Source: a bacterium (lineage in GTDB: Bacteria > Bacillota_I > Bacilli_A > RF39 > UBA660). From it: DNA of 6,038 nucleotides. The notes beneath the pieces were generated by a model that was not told the origin of the DNA, searched no databases, and was given only the letters and a program-made list of their open reading frames with translations. The position numbers and the translations under genes were made by a program. Positions 5,612-6,038 of the stretch are shown here, in pieces. The number at the start of each line of letters is the position of its first letter. Within the stretch, counting starts at the first letter, position 1. Where the stretch lies: the NCBI GenBank assembly GCA_029007685.1, contig JAQXIG010000096.1, forward strand, positions 1 through 6,038, given 5' to 3'.

Positions 5612-6038
5612 ATGAATAATTATCCTATGAATACGTATGAAGTGAAAAGAGATTTAATGAATTTTTCAAAAAAAATTTCGAAAGGTGTTGGTAAATCTAC
5701 AACTAAGTTTATGATGGATATGCAATATGGACTAGCAAAAGGTGGAAGTTGCTTGATTTCAAATATTTCAAGAGCACTAGATGAAAAAATAAAACTAAAT
5801 TATACAATAGGGAGAATATGTGATAATTCATCTAATATATATGAAGAAGAAAAAGCAATCATATGGAATAACTATCTAAGCAAAATAAAAGAAAATATGG
5901 ATATAGAAAATCCTATAGTATTATTTGATGATAATGAGGAAATAGATTTAACAATATCATATACAAAAGCTACATTACCATATAATAAAAAAGAATATAC
6001 ATTAGTAATAGTATATGGCTTATCAGAAGAAAAACCTA
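5612..6038 (+). CDS. IS4-like DDE transposase, 5' part; probably internally deleted
   Basis: The frame is open for 142 codons and leaves the window. The start at 5612 follows GAGAGG (5598-5603) by eight bases; the in-frame ATG at 5627 lacks a ribosome site. Residues 12-75 (RDLMNFSKKISK, then KFMMDMQYGL, LISNISRALDEKIKL, TIGRICDN) fit the N-terminal DNA-binding region of a transposase family common in Clostridia and gut Bacilli. IVLFDD (102-107) fits the strand carrying the first catalytic Asp. Directly after it, ISYTKATLPYNKKEYTLVIV and YGLSEE (115-140) resemble the insertion region that in full-length members lies far downstream, before the LLTN segment. About 130-150 residues, including the second catalytic Asp region, therefore seem missing without loss of frame. 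The family and the deletion are from memory of related proteins, not from a search. If correct, the product is inactive or a non-autonomous derivative. Confidence 0.72.
   Translation, partial: MNNYPMNTYEVKRDLMNFSKKISKGVGKSTTKFMMDMQYGLAKGGSCLISNISRALDEKIKLNYTIGRICDNSSNIYEEEKAIIWNNYLSKIKENMDIENPIVLFDDNEEIDLTISYTKATLPYNKKEYTLVIVYGLSEEKP

Larger units (their letters stand above)
5481..6038 (+). mobile_element. Left part of an insertion sequence (right end outside the window)
   Basis: The transposase gene at 5612 with its upstream hairpin marks an IS element reading rightwards. The left boundary is a guess: it is placed at the hairpin start because everything between hairpin and transposase looks non-coding and promoter-like. 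The terminal inverted repeat and target duplication cannot be determined, since the other end is not in the window. Confidence 0.5.

Noticed and set aside
1..6038. CRISPR arrays, tRNA or rRNA genes, riboswitches
   Set aside because: No regularly spaced repeats, no cloverleaf or rRNA-like segments and no recognisable riboswitch core were found. The leaders are too short for a riboswitch.

Overview
This is an AT-rich, low-GC Gram-positive type window. It probably comes from a gut Bacillota/Bacilli or Clostridia genome. The evidence is strong Shine-Dalgarno sequences, extended -10 (TGnTATAAT) promoters, A/T-ending codons, and TGG for Trp with TAG/TAA stops. I see no sign of TGA recoding, and the species cannot be read from the sequence.

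Layout. At the left edge a minus-strand gene begins (only 13 codons are inside). Divergent promoters separate it from an AMP-forming acyl/aryl-acid ligase (230-2110, +), which has its own promoter and a terminator overlapping its stop codon. A new promoter then drives a 609-residue membrane hybrid histidine kinase (2206-4035, +). It has seven predicted membrane segments, then DHp, HATPase and receiver (REC) domains. After 39 bases comes a 259-residue HPt-REC protein (4075-4854, +), followed by a good intrinsic terminator. About 750 bases follow without an intact gene (4855-5611). This stretch holds possible decayed coding sequence, two small palindromes and, near its right end, an 11-bp hairpin whose loop carries a perfect DnaA box. 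The window ends inside the 5' part of an insertion-sequence transposase (from 5612), which looks internally deleted.

How it works together. The kinase and the HPt-REC protein contain every domain of a His-Asp-His-Asp phosphorelay (H249 to D540 to H62 to D188), with all key residues present. Neither protein has a DNA-binding or enzymatic output domain, so the output must be a protein-protein contact or a regulator encoded elsewhere. The ligase next door shares orientation and a similar promoter style but is transcriptionally separate. A link between acyl activation and the relay is only a neighbourhood inference. The right end, with its transposase, hairpin and degenerate sequence, looks like a mobile-element scar.
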